Positions 1-10,966 of a DNA stretch of 64,000 bases are shown piece by piece. Each line of letters begins with the position of its first letter. The stretch's first letter is position 1. The notes under the pieces were generated by a model that ran no database searches, was not told the origin of the DNA, and was given only the letters and a program-made list of their open reading frames with translations. The stretch comes from Hemerocallis citrina (taxonomy: Eukaryota; Streptophyta; Magnoliopsida; Asparagales; Asphodelaceae): assembly GCA_017893485.1 (NCBI GenBank), contig CM030366.1, forward strand, positions 45,754,283 through 45,818,282, given 5' to 3'. Both the position numbers and the translations under genes were made by a program.

Positions 1-281
1 TTATATAGATTTCAGTTGGTTTTATAGTCGATTGAGTTTATAAAAAAGTAAGAAGATGAAGCTTGACTAGTGGAGGAATGGTATTTCAGACATTTTACAA
101 TAAATCTACTAAATATAATTGTATATTTTACACATTTTTATGTTTTTAATGAAGTTTACACTTAAGAGGTAACTAAGAGGTTGGACACACATTGTTAGGG
201 GTAAATATGAAAATACATATTTGTGAAGGGTATATGTGATATTCACATATTTGTTAGGGACATCCATGTTAAAAACCCTAC
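1..281. other. Unassigned AT-rich DNA left of E1
   Basis: No coding potential or recognisable element. The first 200 bases do not resemble the corresponding part of the 3' LTR of E1. From about 205 a weak, gapped resemblance to the 3' LTR appears, and from 282 the match is clear. This is either older flanking DNA or a strongly altered part of the 5' LTR. Confidence 0.5.
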
Positions 282-2515
282 CCTATTTCATGATGTTTGG
301 ATACTTAGTAGACTCTATAAATGTTTGGTTGTATTTGTAACGAGTTTCCTATATTGTATGTTGATTTATTGTTAAGAGAAAAATCTGTATTTTGTCAGTG
401 ATCAGTTTTGATTGGTATTTTAGACCATATTAAGGTTAGTATCTTAACTTCAACATTGAACATGATTTTTAGAGAAATCTATCTTCCTTCCAAATTTTAT
501 TACAAAGATCGATCTCGTTTTTGGATGTATGAGGTATGATTGTTTTACTACAAAGATGTATTATATTTCCAGATTTCGTTTCTTGATGATTTCGATGACT
601 AAACTATTTTGATACTCGTGCTAAGCATATAATTTTGATCTGAAATTTTGCACAGTATTTCTATACCTATTTAGGGATTACCCAGAATTTTGGTGGATTT
701 TATTGATGAGTTTTATATACCGTTTCATGCTTGTTTATAAAAATTATACTTGCTGGATTTTGCTCACTGTTCTGAAAAGATTTGTATTTTCACCCTAATT
801 CCTTTTTCTGTATGAAAAATATTTATGAAATATGAAAGTTAGATTATTCTGTCTACTTTCATCTCCCTTTGACGGATCTGAGTTTCGTTTCACAGTTTGT
901 GAGATATTACAGTTTTCGTACAAAAGTGTTGGGAATTCCAGATTTGCCAAACTATCGTTTCTTGATATTTTCTAATTTTTTTTGGTTCAACTAATCTTAC
1001 TGAAAAATTTTGAAACTTTATATTCCGATACTAAACATGTAGGGGAATACCCCAGATTTTTTCTGGATTTAATTGCGGTGTTTTGATGCTGTTTTATTGA
1101 CTAAGAATTTGATTTACTAATTTCTAGCTGAACTTTTTTTCTGGTTTCAAATCAATTTTGAGTTATGTTTTCTGAAACACTATATGACTTATATGTATTT
1201 TCTGGATTCAGTTGGAAGTCTATTTTCCAGATTCTCTGACGGAACTAGCTTTTGGTATTTGTGGTAACAGGAATCGCTGTTTTAGTACTGTACTATCGTG
1301 CTGTCCTGAATTTGGAATTACCCTATTTTGTTCTGTTATGTGACTATTTTACTATCTGTACAAGCTTATCGGTTATTGTGAACTTGTGGGTCGACATATC
1401 ATGCTAGATTTACTCTGTTTCATGCACATACACATCTGTCTGATAATAATTATAAAATGATCAAGTCGGGGTTTATGGGAAAGATCTAGTAGTGGAAAAG
1501 CATAGAAATGTGTACTTAGAAAGGGGCCCGTGTTTCCCATATGATTATCTGAGATCTGTTATTCTATACTCTGTCAACACTACCTTCTATAGGAAGGTGT
1601 AGGGAAGAAGAGAACCACTAGGTTCTATCTGTCTGTCTGAATCCCGAGTACATGGCCATATATGATCCCTACGAAATCTACAAACGTAACTGTTTTGAAT
1701 GTAGCAACCATGTGATAAAAGGATGGCACATGAAGTTCTACCTAGTTAGTAATTAATACAAGACTTATAAGAATCTGAATCTGAATTTGTATCTACATCT
1801 GTATCTGATATCTAAATCTGTTTTCTGTATCTGCTATCTGATTACCCGATTATCTGATTGTCTGTTATCAGTCTGATACTATCATTTGACAATATTATTT
1901 GATACCATCTGTATATCTGTCTGCATGCTATTTGACTTTTGACACTTGACACATGTTAGTATACCATGCTAGTTGATTCTGTTATACCATGCTATATCTG
2001 TTTCTACTATTATTTTAGTTGTTTAGTTTTTCATGTACTTGTATTCTGCATTAAAAGCGGCCTGTAACTTGCATTGACGGGTACTTGTTTTCTTTTTTCC
2101 TTCTCCTGCAATTTATAGATTGCAGATCAAGATGGCCGTTTTCTCGATGGTATTGAAGAAATGAAATATTAGTGTTGGACTTCTTTTTTCTATTATTATT
2201 ATCTGTTGCTTTTGAATGATGTATTTGAGTACTTGGATTTTATTTGTATTTGGGCAATGTGCCCCAGGATATTAACTTGTTCAGATCTGTTTTTTTGAGG
2301 CAAATATAATAATGGATTTCAATTAATTTCTGTTGGCACTTTGTTTCGTTTTGAGAAATATATGTATGTGTGAGGATGATTCTTTTGTCTTTCGACTCTG
2401 ATTATTCTGAGATTTGTTGTAATGATTCTGAACAGCTTATGGATGATGCAAATCATTCACTGAGATGAGTCGCGTATCCGTATTCCGTGTTCTTTTTAGG
2501 AAGCGGGGCGTGACA
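282..2515 (+). repeat. E1 5' LTR, 5'-truncated
   Basis: Aligns by eye with 8580-10841 (shared start near CCCTATTTCATGATGTTTGG) and ends in GGGGCGTGACA just before the primer-binding site. The first ~1.1 kb of the LTR (promoter and first-exon region) is absent. It contains an ATCTG-rich array (1785-1925) and, near its end, an acceptor-like TTGCAG followed by a 15-codon frame with a stop (2126-2172). Confidence 0.85.
2126..2172 (+). CDS. Putative terminal micro-exon of an LTR-borne ORF (E1 5' LTR copy)
   Basis: Follows a pyrimidine-rich stretch and TTGCAG. If the last base of the upstream exon is G, it reads DQDGRFLDGIEEMKY then TAG. The same peptide, diverged, occurs at the same place in the other long LTRs of the window. 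The first exon of this copy is lost with the LTR truncation, so this copy cannot be expressed as proposed. Coding status is inferred from cross-copy conservation only. Confidence 0.4.
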
Positions 2516-2525
2516 AGGCTTTTAG

Positions 2526-2539
2526 TGGTGTCAGAGCCC
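2526..2539 (+). promoter_or_regulatory. E1 primer-binding site (tRNA-iMet)
   Basis: TGGTGTCAGAGCCC lies 10 bases after the LTR end. It is one base off the TGGTATCAGAGCC complement of the 3' end of plant initiator tRNA-Met, the usual primer of gypsy and Copia elements. Confidence 0.9.
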
Positions 2540-2699
2540 AGGTTTGGCTAATGTATTAGTTGCCTAATATATTACACAAGCTTGGCTCATACTGGGATCT
2601 ACACAACATTTCACCAACCACACACACATGTATATATGCAAAATGAAATTTTTACCAACTCGGATTCGAATGCTGATTGTTTTGATTTTTGTGCAAACT

Positions 2700-3879
2700 A
2701 TGGCTCGTAGGGGTCCTTCTCAGTCTCAGCCTGATCTGATTGAGGCTATCACTACTGTGCTCGAGAGGTTGATTAATCAGTAGCAGAACCACAGTAATCT
2801 AGTGATGGCTGCTCTGGAAGCATCTCGGGGTCAGATTCCCGCTGTGCCTGTGCAGGCTGCTCTTCCGCCTAGTCTAGGTACAGTCACGAATTTCATGAGG
2901 CTGCATCCCGATCATTTTTCCAGCACTGGGATGCCTTTGAAGGCTGCACAGTATCCGGAATGAGCACTTGCTGTCAGCGGCTCGTGTTGTCGAGGCAGAT
3001 AGGGTGGATGTGGTTTCCATCCAGTTGGTGGATCTGGCTCATATCTGGTGGATGGCTGAGTTCGAGCGACTTGAGAGGCCTATTTCTTGGGCTACCTTCA
3101 CTCGGAGATTCTTGGAGAAATTCTTCCCCAGTAGTACTCGAGTTGAGATGAAGCAACAGTTCCTGGCCCTTAAACAGGTCAAGTCATTATTCTATTTTGG
3201 AATTTGTTACATAATTGTTCAAACAATGTTGTAACATGAGACTTCTTGCAACAGGGTTCCAGGTCTGCACATGAGTACGCCGCTGAGTTTACTAAACAGC
3301 CGCTTCGCTGCCGTTCTTGTGGCTACCAAAGAGGATAGGGCTCGTAGATTCACGAATGGGCTTGAGCAGGATATCAAGAGGCATCTTGTCTCTCTCCATT
3401 TGCGTACTTATGCTGATGCTCTTGAGGCAGTTTGAGCTCAGGAGCAGGCTCGTGGTGGTTCGACTCTTCTCAACGAACTGTTCCCACTGCTGTTGCTAGG
3501 CTTTCTGTTGGTCATGTTCGGAGGCCTATGCATGCCCATCCTGTCAGGGCAGCTCCGTATCATTTTCCTGGTTTTCCAAGGGGTGGTTTCTACGACTTTT
3601 GCCAGATCTCTGGGCATGAGCATAAGAACTGTTTCTGTGCCTCTCACCGATGCATTAGGCGTGGTGCTACCGATCATTCAGTGCGGGATTGCCTGCAGCA
3701 GCTTGTGGCTCTTCCAGCCAGGGGTCCTGTCCAGCAGGCAGCTCCAGCTCATGGTCTAGTTCGGCCACCGCTTCCTCCTCAACGACAAATTACCGGTCAG
3801 AGGGCCATTAATCCGAGGAGAGGTCAAGCTTTCAACTTGACTGCTGTAGATGCTGAGACAGCTGAAGCAGTTGTGACAG
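2700..3879 (+). pseudogene. gag: E1 gag remnant with two zinc knuckles
   Basis: The ATG at 2700 (MARRGPSQSQPDLIEAI) fits a chromovirus Gag start, but TAG at 2781 interrupts it. After the AAQYPE motif (to about 2960) part of the capsid region is missing; it resumes in another frame as SAARVVEADRVDVVSIQL through FTRRFLEKFFPSS to FLALKQ (3177). A probable 77-nt intron follows, then GSRSAHEYAAEFTK, a frameshift near 3295, and DRARRFTNGLEQDIKRHLVS up to TGA at 3433. The last frame holds two knuckles (3591-3632 and 3651-3692); each has lost one zinc ligand (first Cys to Tyr, second Cys to Arg). It would build the particle core if intact; as it stands it is dead. Confidence 0.85.
3178..3254 (+). other. 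Intron-like segment in E1 gag (77 nt)
   Basis: Begins CAG|GTCAAG and ends TTGCAACAG|GG. Removing it joins FLALKQ to GSRSAHEYAAEFT, which is the expected continuous Gag sequence in this family. Left in place it shifts the frame and brings a stop at 3232. It is AT-rich like plant introns. Confidence 0.6.
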
Positions 3880-4044
3880 GTATATTTTACTTTTCTTATT
3901 TTGTTGCTTTACTTTCCCTTTTTGTTCCTTTCTTTGTTTTCATTTGGTCTTGCTTTATTTCTTTCTGTTATCTTCTTGCATCGTTATTTTTCCCTCACCC
4001 TTGTTTGTCTGCTTTTTCATTTCTCCTTGTCTTTGATTCCTTAG
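3880..4044 (+). other. Intron-like segment between E1 gag and protease (165 nt)
   Basis: Begins ACAG|GTATAT and ends GATTCCTTAG|GTGTC after a long T/C-rich run. Excision turns VVTG-55 residues-GVVLV into VVTGVVLVCYFPTHVLFDSG, the normal lead-in to the retropepsin site. The length is divisible by three, so retention leaves the frame open and would insert a Phe/Leu-rich hydrophobic stretch of 55 residues. Confidence 0.65.
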
Positions 4045-4535
4045 GTGTCGTCCTTGTTTGCTATTTTCCTACTCATGTTCTTTTTGATTCTGGGGCAACC
4101 CATTCTTTTGTCTCCTCGCGATTTGTCGCTCGCCATCAGTTGGTTTGCAGCAACATGTCTGAGGATTGGAACATTTTGACAGGTGGTGGTATTGTCATTT
4201 GTTCCCGTGAGTGCAGGCAATGTCCCGTTATTATTGGGGACACCGATTTCAAAGCCATCCTAATTATAATTGGGAATTCAAGATTTGATGTCATTCTGGA
4301 TATGGATTGGTTGGGTGAAGCCCATTCCATCATTGATTACCGTGCCAAGAAAGTTGTTTTCAGAATTCCAGATCGAGCAGAATTTGAGTTCCATGCTGGG
4401 GAGTATTCCTTTGGCCGAGCAAAGACTGCAGTGGTACAGGTGGATTGTGCGATAGAATTGCACTCAGGCTGTGAGGCTGCGCCTCTATTAGTTTGGGATT
4501 TCTTGGATGTTTTTCCAGATGAGTTTCCTGGCTAA
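4045..4535 (+). pseudogene. E1 retropepsin-like protease
   Basis: Contains the aspartic protease motif LFDSGATHSFVSS (catalytic Asp at about 4086) and the downstream flap-side motif FDVILDMDWLG, followed by the linker DFLDVFPDEFPG that leads into reverse transcriptase. It shares an open frame with the gag C-terminus (from 3432). It ends at TAA 4533-4535 where [12 protein letters not shown] is normally continuous, so the stop is a mutation inside pol. Role in the family: processing of the Gag-Pol polyprotein. Confidence 0.85.
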
Positions 4536-5866
4536 CCCCCTGATAGGGATGTGGAGTTTGATATTGATGTTCAGCCTGGTACTGCACCGATAACGAAGAG
4601 TCCCTACAGGATGGCACCGGTTGAGCTAGCAGAGCTTAAGGTACAGATTCAGGAGTTGCTTGATTTTTGTTTCATCAGACCAAGTGTTTTGCATTGGGGT
4701 GCTCCAGTCCTTTTTGTCAATAAGAAGGATGGTAGTCATCGTCTGTGCATTAATTATCGGGAACTGAACAGTGTTACTGTGAAGAACTGGTATCCCTTGT
4801 CCAGGATCGATAATTTGTTTGACCAGTTGTGTGAGGCTGCTATTTTCTCAAAGTTGGGTCTTCATTCTGGATATCACCAAGTCAAGGTGAAGGCTGTGGA
4901 TATTCAGAAGATGCATTCAGGACTAGATACGGGCAATATGAGTATCTTGTTATGTCGTTCGGGGTCACTAATGCGCGAGATGGATTCATGAGTCTTATGA
5001 ACTGAGTTTTCTCTCAGTTCTTGGATAGATTTGTGGTGGTCTTCATCGTTGACATTCTGGTATATTCTCAGAATTGGAAAGATCATGCTGAGCATCTTAG
5101 GGTTGTTTCGTAGACTTTGAGAGAGAATCAGCTCTATGAGAAACTCAGCAAGTGCGAGTTTTGGCTCGACAGGGTTTCTTTCTTGGGGCACATCATTTTT
5201 GGCGACAGTGTTTCTGTAGATCCTTCTAAGATTGTTGCTGTGAAGGATTGGCTTATTCCTAAGTCGGTTTCCGAAGTGCAGAGTTTTCTTGGTCTCGCTG
5301 GCTATTATCAAAAATTCGTCCAAGATTTTTTGAAGATTGCAGGGCCGTTAACTAAACTGACAAGAAAGGATCAGAAGTTTTGTTGGTCTGGTGAGTGTAA
5401 TGAGGCTTTTGTTGAGTTGGAGAACAGATTGACTTCAGTGCCTGTGTTGACTATTCCAGATGGTTCAGGCAGATTTGTAGTTCACTGTGATACTTCAGGT
5501 AAGGGTGTTGGAGCAGTTCTTATGCAGAAGGGCCGTGTCGTTGCGTATGCATCGAGACAGTTGAGGTCGCATGAAAAGAATTATCCTACTCATGACTTGG
5601 AGTTAGCGGTAGTGATCTTTACTTTGAAGCTGTGGAGACATTATTTACTTGGAGACCGAGTGGTAATCTTTACAGACCACAAAAGTCTTAAGTACGTTTT
5701 CACCCAGAAGGAATTAAACATGAGGCAAAGGCGATGGTTGGAGCTTATGGCCGATTATGACATCAGTTTGCAATACCATCCTGGTAAAGTAAACTTGGTG
5801 CCAGATGCTTTGAGCAGGAGACCGGCAGTTATGGTTCTTACTCAGCAAAGTGATCTCATTGAGTAG
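4536..5866 (+). pseudogene. pol: E1 reverse transcriptase and RNase H, inactivated
   Basis: The RT fingers and palm are clear from 4551 ([49 protein letters not shown]). The frame is lost near 4915 in the region of the expected [13 protein letters not shown]. The catalytic FIDD motif is present in frame at 5042-5053 but reads FIVD, so one metal-binding Asp is lost, and a TAG follows near 5111. From 5117 the frame is open through the RT connection ([12 protein letters not shown]) into RNase H with [38 protein letters not shown] and [11 protein letters not shown], which carry the usual acidic residues. Termination is at TAG 5864. Confidence 0.92.
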
Positions 5867-7363
5867 ATAAGGAGGTTGGATTTGGAGGTTTTGTTGCCAG
5901 GTTATGGTTGGAGTTGTCTTGCACTCCAGCTTCAGTCTTCTCTTGTTGATCAGATTAAAAAGGCTCAGGCTAGTGATGCGCAGTTGCAAGGTTTTCGAGC
6001 TGAGGTTGAGTCTGGGTCCAGAACGGACATGGTTATTCATGCTAATGGTTCGCTTCGTTTTGGTTCCCGGTTGTGTGTCCCTAAGGGTGAATTTCGTCAG
6101 AGGTTGCTTGAGGAAGCTTATCAGTCCTGGTGGTACTGGTGGTACTAAGATGTATCGAGATTTGAAGCTTCATTTCTGGTGGCATGGTATGAAAATGGTT
6201 GTAGCTCGGTTTGTTGCCAGTGTTTGATCTGTCAGCATGTTATGGCAGAGCATCAGAGAACCGCTGGACTTCTTCAACCGCTTACAATTTCGGAGTGGAA
6301 GTGGGAACATATCACCATGGATTTTGTGACCGCTTTGCCAAGGAGTCATAAGGGTCACAATGCTATTTGGGTGATTGTCGACCGTTTGACGAAAAGTGCT
6401 CACTTCATTCCCTTTCATGTCGGTCAGTCTACTAAGAGCCTTGCTGAGCGGTACATGCAAAATTTTGTCAGGCTTCATGGGATTCCTGTCAGTATTGTAT
6501 CTGACAGGGATACGAGATTCAGATCTCGGTTTTGTGAGAGTCTTCGGGCTAGTTTGGGGAGTAAGTAGAAGTACAGTACAGCTTTTCATCCCCAGACTGA
6601 TAGACAGTCAGAGCAGACTATTCAGATCCTTGAGAACATGTTACGGTCCTGTATGTTGCAGTTCGGTGGATCTTGGGAGGACCATTTGCATCCCGTAGAG
6701 TTCTCGTAGAATAACAGCTTTCAGGCCAGTCTTAAAGCTTCACCGTTCGAGGCACTTTATGGGTGTAAGTGTAGATCACCAGTGTGCTAGGATGACACTG
6801 GTGAGAGGAAGTTATTGGGTCTGGAGTTGATCACCAGGACAGTTGATGCGGCGACTCAGATCAGAAAGCATCTTTAGGCAGCTCAGGATAGGCAGAGGCG
6901 GTGGGCTGATGTCCATTGGAGGGCTTTGGAGTTTGTTGTTGGTGACCATGTTTTCCTTAAGGTATCTCCGTGGCACGGTGTCATTTGGTTCGGTGGTGGG
7001 GGCAAGCTTAGCCTTAGGTTTATTGGACCGTTTGAGATTTTGGAGCGAGTGGGCAGGGTGGCCTATCGTTTCGCTTTGCCGCTAGCGTTATCAGGAGTGC
7101 ACGATGTTTTCCATGTCTCACAACTCAGGATATATATATATATCTGCGAAGAGAGTCACGTGATCAACAACTCTGAGTTGACCGTGCGGCTGGATTTGAC
7201 TTGTGAGATTCCTCCAATTGCTATTGTGGATCAGCGAAAGAAAGTGCTTAAGAACAAGCTCATCAAGCTGGTTCGTGTTGCTTGGAATCCTCACTCGCCT
7301 AGTGAGTCGACTTGGGAGCTGGAGAAGGAGATTCAGCAGAAGTTTCCTCATTTGTTTGAGTAG
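5867..7363 (+). pseudogene. pol: E1 integrase with GPY/F region and chromodomain, inactivated
   Basis: N-terminal part from about 5876 (DMVIHANGSLRFGSRLCVP). The HHCC zinc site is damaged: EEAHH reads EEAYQ and the SPYSIHPG region is partly deleted, then the frame shifts; CLICQ is kept. The catalytic core has Asp in TMDFVTALPRS (6320), Asp in VSDRDTRF (about 6502) and Glu in DRQSEQTIQ (6611), but TAG at 6566 separates the second and third residues and more stops follow (6712, 6787, 6874). The frame is open again from 6926: [37 protein letters not shown], then a chromodomain RKKVLKNKLIKLVRVAW ... STWELEKEIQQKFPHLFE. The chromodomain would target integration to modified chromatin. Confidence 0.92.
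7127..7142 (+). repeat. TA microsatellite in the integrase-chromodomain linker
   Basis: A run of about seven TA units lies where E4 reads QLRKYIRD. It is translated here as a short IYIYI stretch and keeps the frame open. Confidence 0.7.
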
Positions 7364-7437
7364 TACTTGTTTTGTTTTGTTTTGCTTTGTTTTCTTTGTT
7401 TTCTTTTTCGCTTGGGGTTATCCTATGTATCTTCTTT

Positions 7438-7490
7438 TTGAATTTCGAGGAAGAAATTCTTTTTGTTAGGTGGATAGGATTGTGACCCCT
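7438..7490 (+). promoter_or_regulatory. Near-palindrome and polypurine tract before the E1 3' LTR
   Basis: GAATTTCGAGGAAGAAATTC forms an imperfect inverted repeat, followed by AGGTGGATAGGA directly before the LTR. Equivalents stand before the E2, E3 and E4 3' LTRs. The purine-rich run would be the plus-strand primer. The preceding 7364-7437 is T-rich 3' untranslated sequence. Confidence 0.75.
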
Positions 7491-7860
7491 GTTTTCCGTT
7501 TTTCGTATTTTTGGTGCATTTTTCTTCTTTCTTGAGTATTTATACTCTTCTTGTATTTTGGACTGTATATTGGAGTTTTTTTAATATATATTCATTTTTG
7601 ACCTTCTTGTGATTGATTTTTCTGTCCCTTGATTTGTTCTTGATCGTTATTATTGTTTTCGCTCTTTATTTGGTCCTTGTTCTCTTTGTTTTGTTCTTGG
7701 GTGCTCGTAGTGTTTTGGTTGCTAATCCTATTACCTTTTGATCCGTAATTATCTACCAAACAAATTAGCCTATAAACCCTAGTCAAATCCTAATTAAACC
7801 CAATCTCTTACTACTACTCCTAAACGATACACAACCCAAATACCCACAACCCTAAACTCC

Positions 7861-7873
7861 ACTATATATATAC
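7861..7873 (+). promoter_or_regulatory. TATA box region of the E1 LTR
   Basis: ACTATATATATAC lies 370 bases into the LTR, followed by CTCTCCCTCTCTC and CCCTAACCCTAA. It implies a short U3 and an unusually long R-U5. The plant telo-box-like AACCCTAA just downstream is common near plant transcription starts. Confidence 0.6.
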
Positions 7874-7989
7874 TCTCCCTCTCTCAACCTAAAACCCTAA
7901 CCCTAACTCTGCCTACACCCTACCCCCGACCTCCATCTCTGTTTTGCGCCACCACCAACCGACCACCACCCCAGGCTCCCTCTCCCGAC

Positions 7990-8310
7990 ATGCCCTTTTC
8001 CGTCACCAGCACACCCCTACCCGAGACCCATTTAGCCGCACACCATCATCTCCTGAGCACCACCTCCACCATCTCTTTCTCCCGTCCTCCTCCCCGTCCG
8101 TCTGGGTCGATAGTAGCGATAGGAGCAGCAGCAGCGCCAGCATCAGCCAGTGCCGCTGCCACCTGTGCTACTCCCGATCTCTCTCTCTTGTTTGGGTTTG
8201 CGCGAGCACGAAGTTTGCACGTGGGGATTGCTTGGTTCGTGGGTTTTGTTCGTTATCGGGATCCGTTCCCGGTATTCTTGGGTTTTCGTCGTTTTCGTCT
8301 TCGGTTAAGA
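7990..8310 (+). CDS. Putative first exon of LTR-borne ORF (E1 3' LTR)
   Basis: A Pro/Ser/Thr/Ala-rich frame from ATG 7990 ending in DPFPVFLGFRRFRLRL. If spliced at the donor-like site near 8311 (AAG|ATAAGT, a weakened form of the CAG|GCAAGT seen in sister copies), the phase joins the DQDG... micro-exon near 10451. The C-terminal residues resemble PGNSFPLFLLLLRRFRRRLS in E3 and PGNPFPLFLFVLRFRRLS in E2. The upstream low-complexity part diverges widely. No known domain is recognised. Alternatively this is a non-coding structured leader. Confidence 0.35.
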
Positions 8311-10855
8311 TAAGTAACTTGTACTCAATTCCTTTGTATGATACAAGCCATAAATTTGGCTTGTAGTGTGGTTGGGTTCTAGGGACAACTCGTGTGTGAT
8401 GTATGTTTGATGAGTATTGTCTCTATAGTGCTATTGACCATAGTTGCCTCATGACACAAATTTGACATGAAACAACTTAGATTTTGACCGTTCTTGATGT
8501 AATTATATTTGTAAGATAATTATGAGAATTTGGGTGTTTGTTTGGATCCATGTGATATACTTGTTGTGGACATGCTATATACCCTATTTCATGATGTTTG
8601 GACACTTAGTAGACTCTATAACATGTTTGGTTGTGTTTGAAATGAGTTTCGTATATTGTATGTTGATTTATTATTAAGAGGAAATCTGTATTTTGTCAGT
8701 GATCAGTTTTGATTGGTATTTTAGACCATGTTAAAGTCAGTATCTTAACTTCAGCATTAAACATGATTTTTAGAGAAATTTGTCTTCCTTCCAAATTTTC
8801 TTACAGAGATCGATCTCGTTTTTCGTATGTGTGATGTATGATTGTTTTACTATAGAGGTGTATTATATTTCCAGATTTCGTTTCTTGATGATTTTGATGG
8901 CTAAACTATTTTGATACTCATGCTAAGCATATTTTTTTGATCTAAAATTTTGCACAGTATTTTTATACCTATTTAGGGATTACCCAGAATTTTGGTGGAT
9001 TTTATTGATGAGTTTTGTATACCGTTTCATGCTTATTTATAAGAACTATACTTGCTGGATTTTGCTCGCTGTTCTGAAAAGATTTGTATTTTCACCTTAA
9101 TTGCTTTTTCTGTATGAAAAATATTTATGAAACATGAAAGTTAGCTTATTTTGTCTATTTTCATCTCCCTTCGACGGATCTGGATTTCGTTTTACGGTTT
9201 GCGAGATATTATAGTTTTCGTACAGCAGTGTTGGGAATTCCAGATTTGCCAAACTATCGTTTCTTGATATTTTCTAATTTTTTTTTTGTTAAACTATTCT
9301 TACTGGAAAATTTTGAAACTTTATATTCCAATACTAGACATATAGGGAAATATCCCAGATTTGTTCTGGATTTATTTGAGGTGTTTTGATGCTATTTTCC
9401 TGACTAAGAATTCGATTTACTGATTTCTGGCTGAACGTATTTTCTGGTTTCAAATCAGTTTTGAGTTATGGTTTTCTGAAATACTATATGACTTATATGT
9501 CTTCGCTGTATTCGGTTGGAAGTCTACTTTCCAGATTCTCTGACGGATCTAGGTTTTGATATTTTTGGTAAGGGGAATCGTTGTTTTAGTACTGTACTGT
9601 CGTGCTGTTCTGAATTAGGAAGTACCCTATTTTGTTTTGTTATGTGACTATCTTACCATCTGTAAATGCTTATCGGTTATTCTCAACTTATGGGTCGACA
9701 TATCATGCTAGATTTACTCTGTTTCATACAGATACACATCTGTCTAATAATAATTATAAAATGATCAAGCCACGGTTGATGGGAAAAATCTAGTAGTGGG
9801 AAAGCATAGAAATGTGTACTTAGAAGGGGGCCCGTGTTTCCCGTATGATTATCTGTGATCTGTTATTCTGTACCCTGTCTACATTACTTCCTATAGTAAG
9901 GTGTAGGGAAGAAGAGAACCACTAGGTTCTATCTGTCTGTCTGGATTTTGCATCTGATGTGTGTCTGTCTGAACCCTGAGTACACGGCCCTATATGATCC
10001 CCTACGAAATCTACAAACGTAACTGTTTTGAATGTAGCAACCACGTGATAAAAGGATGACACATGAAGTGCTACCTAGTTAGTAATTAATATAAGACTTA
10101 TAAGAATCTGAATCTGTATCTATATCTGTATCTGATATCTGAATCTGTAATCTGTATCTGCTATCTAATTACCTGATTATCTGATTATCTATTATCAGTT
10201 TGATACTATTATTTGACACTATTATTTGACACTATCTGTATATCTGTCTGCATGTTATTTAACTTTTGACACTTAACACATGTTAGTATACCATGCTAGT
10301 TGATTCTGTTATACCATGCTGTATCTGTTTCTGCTATTATTTTAGTTGTTTAGTTTTCCATGTACTTGTATCCTGCATAACAAACGGCTCGTAACTTGCA
10401 TTGACGGGTACTTATTTTCTTTTTCCTTCTCCTGCAATTTATTGATTGCAAATCAGGATGGTCATTTTCCCGATGGTATTGGAGAAATGAAATATTATTG
10501 CTGGACTTCTTTTTACTATTATTATTATCTGTTGCTTTTGAACGATGTATTTGAGTACTTTGATTTTATTTGTATTTGGGCAATGTGACCCAGGATATTA
10601 ACTTGTTCGGATCTATTTATTTGAGACTATTATAATAATGGATTTCAACTTATTTCTGTTGGCACTTGGTTTTGTTTGGAGATAAATATGTCTGTATGAG
10701 GATGATTCTTTTGGCTTCCGACTCTGATTATTCTGAGATTTATTGTAAAGATTTTGAACAGCTTATAGATGATGCAAATCATTCGCTGGGTTGAGCAGCG
10801 TATCCATATTCCGTATCCTTTTTGGGAAGCGGGGCGTGATAATTACTATTGTTAT

Positions 10856-10910
10856 TGTTATTATTATTATTATCAATATTCTTGTTATTATTATTATTGT
10901 TGTTGTTACC

Positions 10911-10965
<55 letters not shown>
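10856..10965 (+). repeat. (ATT)n microsatellite
   Basis: Interrupted ATT repeats that become nearly perfect from 10912 to 10963. Shorter ATT tracts sit at the same relative place in the E2 and E3 LTRs (12500-12560, 18985-19040, 37155-37270, 41945-42080). Confidence 0.95.

Positions 10966-10966
<1 letters not shown>

Larger units (their letters stand above)
282..10841 (+). mobile_element. E1: decayed Ty3/gypsy chromovirus (Tekay/Del-like), 5' LTR truncated
   Basis: Order seen: partial 5' LTR, tRNA-iMet primer-binding site, gag with zinc knuckles, protease, reverse transcriptase, RNase H, integrase, GPY/F-type region, chromodomain, polypurine tract and full 3' LTR. Protease-RT-RNaseH-integrase order with a C-terminal chromodomain defines a chromovirus. 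The coding part is broken by several stops and frameshifts, and the RT catalytic motif is altered, so it is a fossil. The two LTRs differ at many positions by eye, so the insertion is not recent. The 3' LTR ends inside an ATT-rich tract that resembles the early part of related LTRs, so E1 probably inserted into LTR-A; the left flank that would carry the matching target duplication is missing. Confidence 0.93.
7491..10841 (+). repeat. E1 3' LTR (3351 bp)
   Basis: Starts TGTGACCCCTG and ends GGGGCGTGATA (TGACA in the 5' copy), a short imperfect inverted terminal repeat. It has a TATA-like region at 7861, a CCCTAA-containing start region, a C-rich first-exon-like segment (to 8310), a splice-donor-like site, about 2.1 kb of AT-rich DNA with an ATCTG-rich array (10100-10255), and a terminal micro-exon homologue whose splice site and stop are mutated. 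The direct downstream flank is ATTAC. Confidence 0.92.

Noticed and set aside
7885..7906. Interstitial telomere repeat (CCCTAA)
   Set aside because: Only about two units directly downstream of a TATA box; this is the telo-box type of sequence common near plant promoters.
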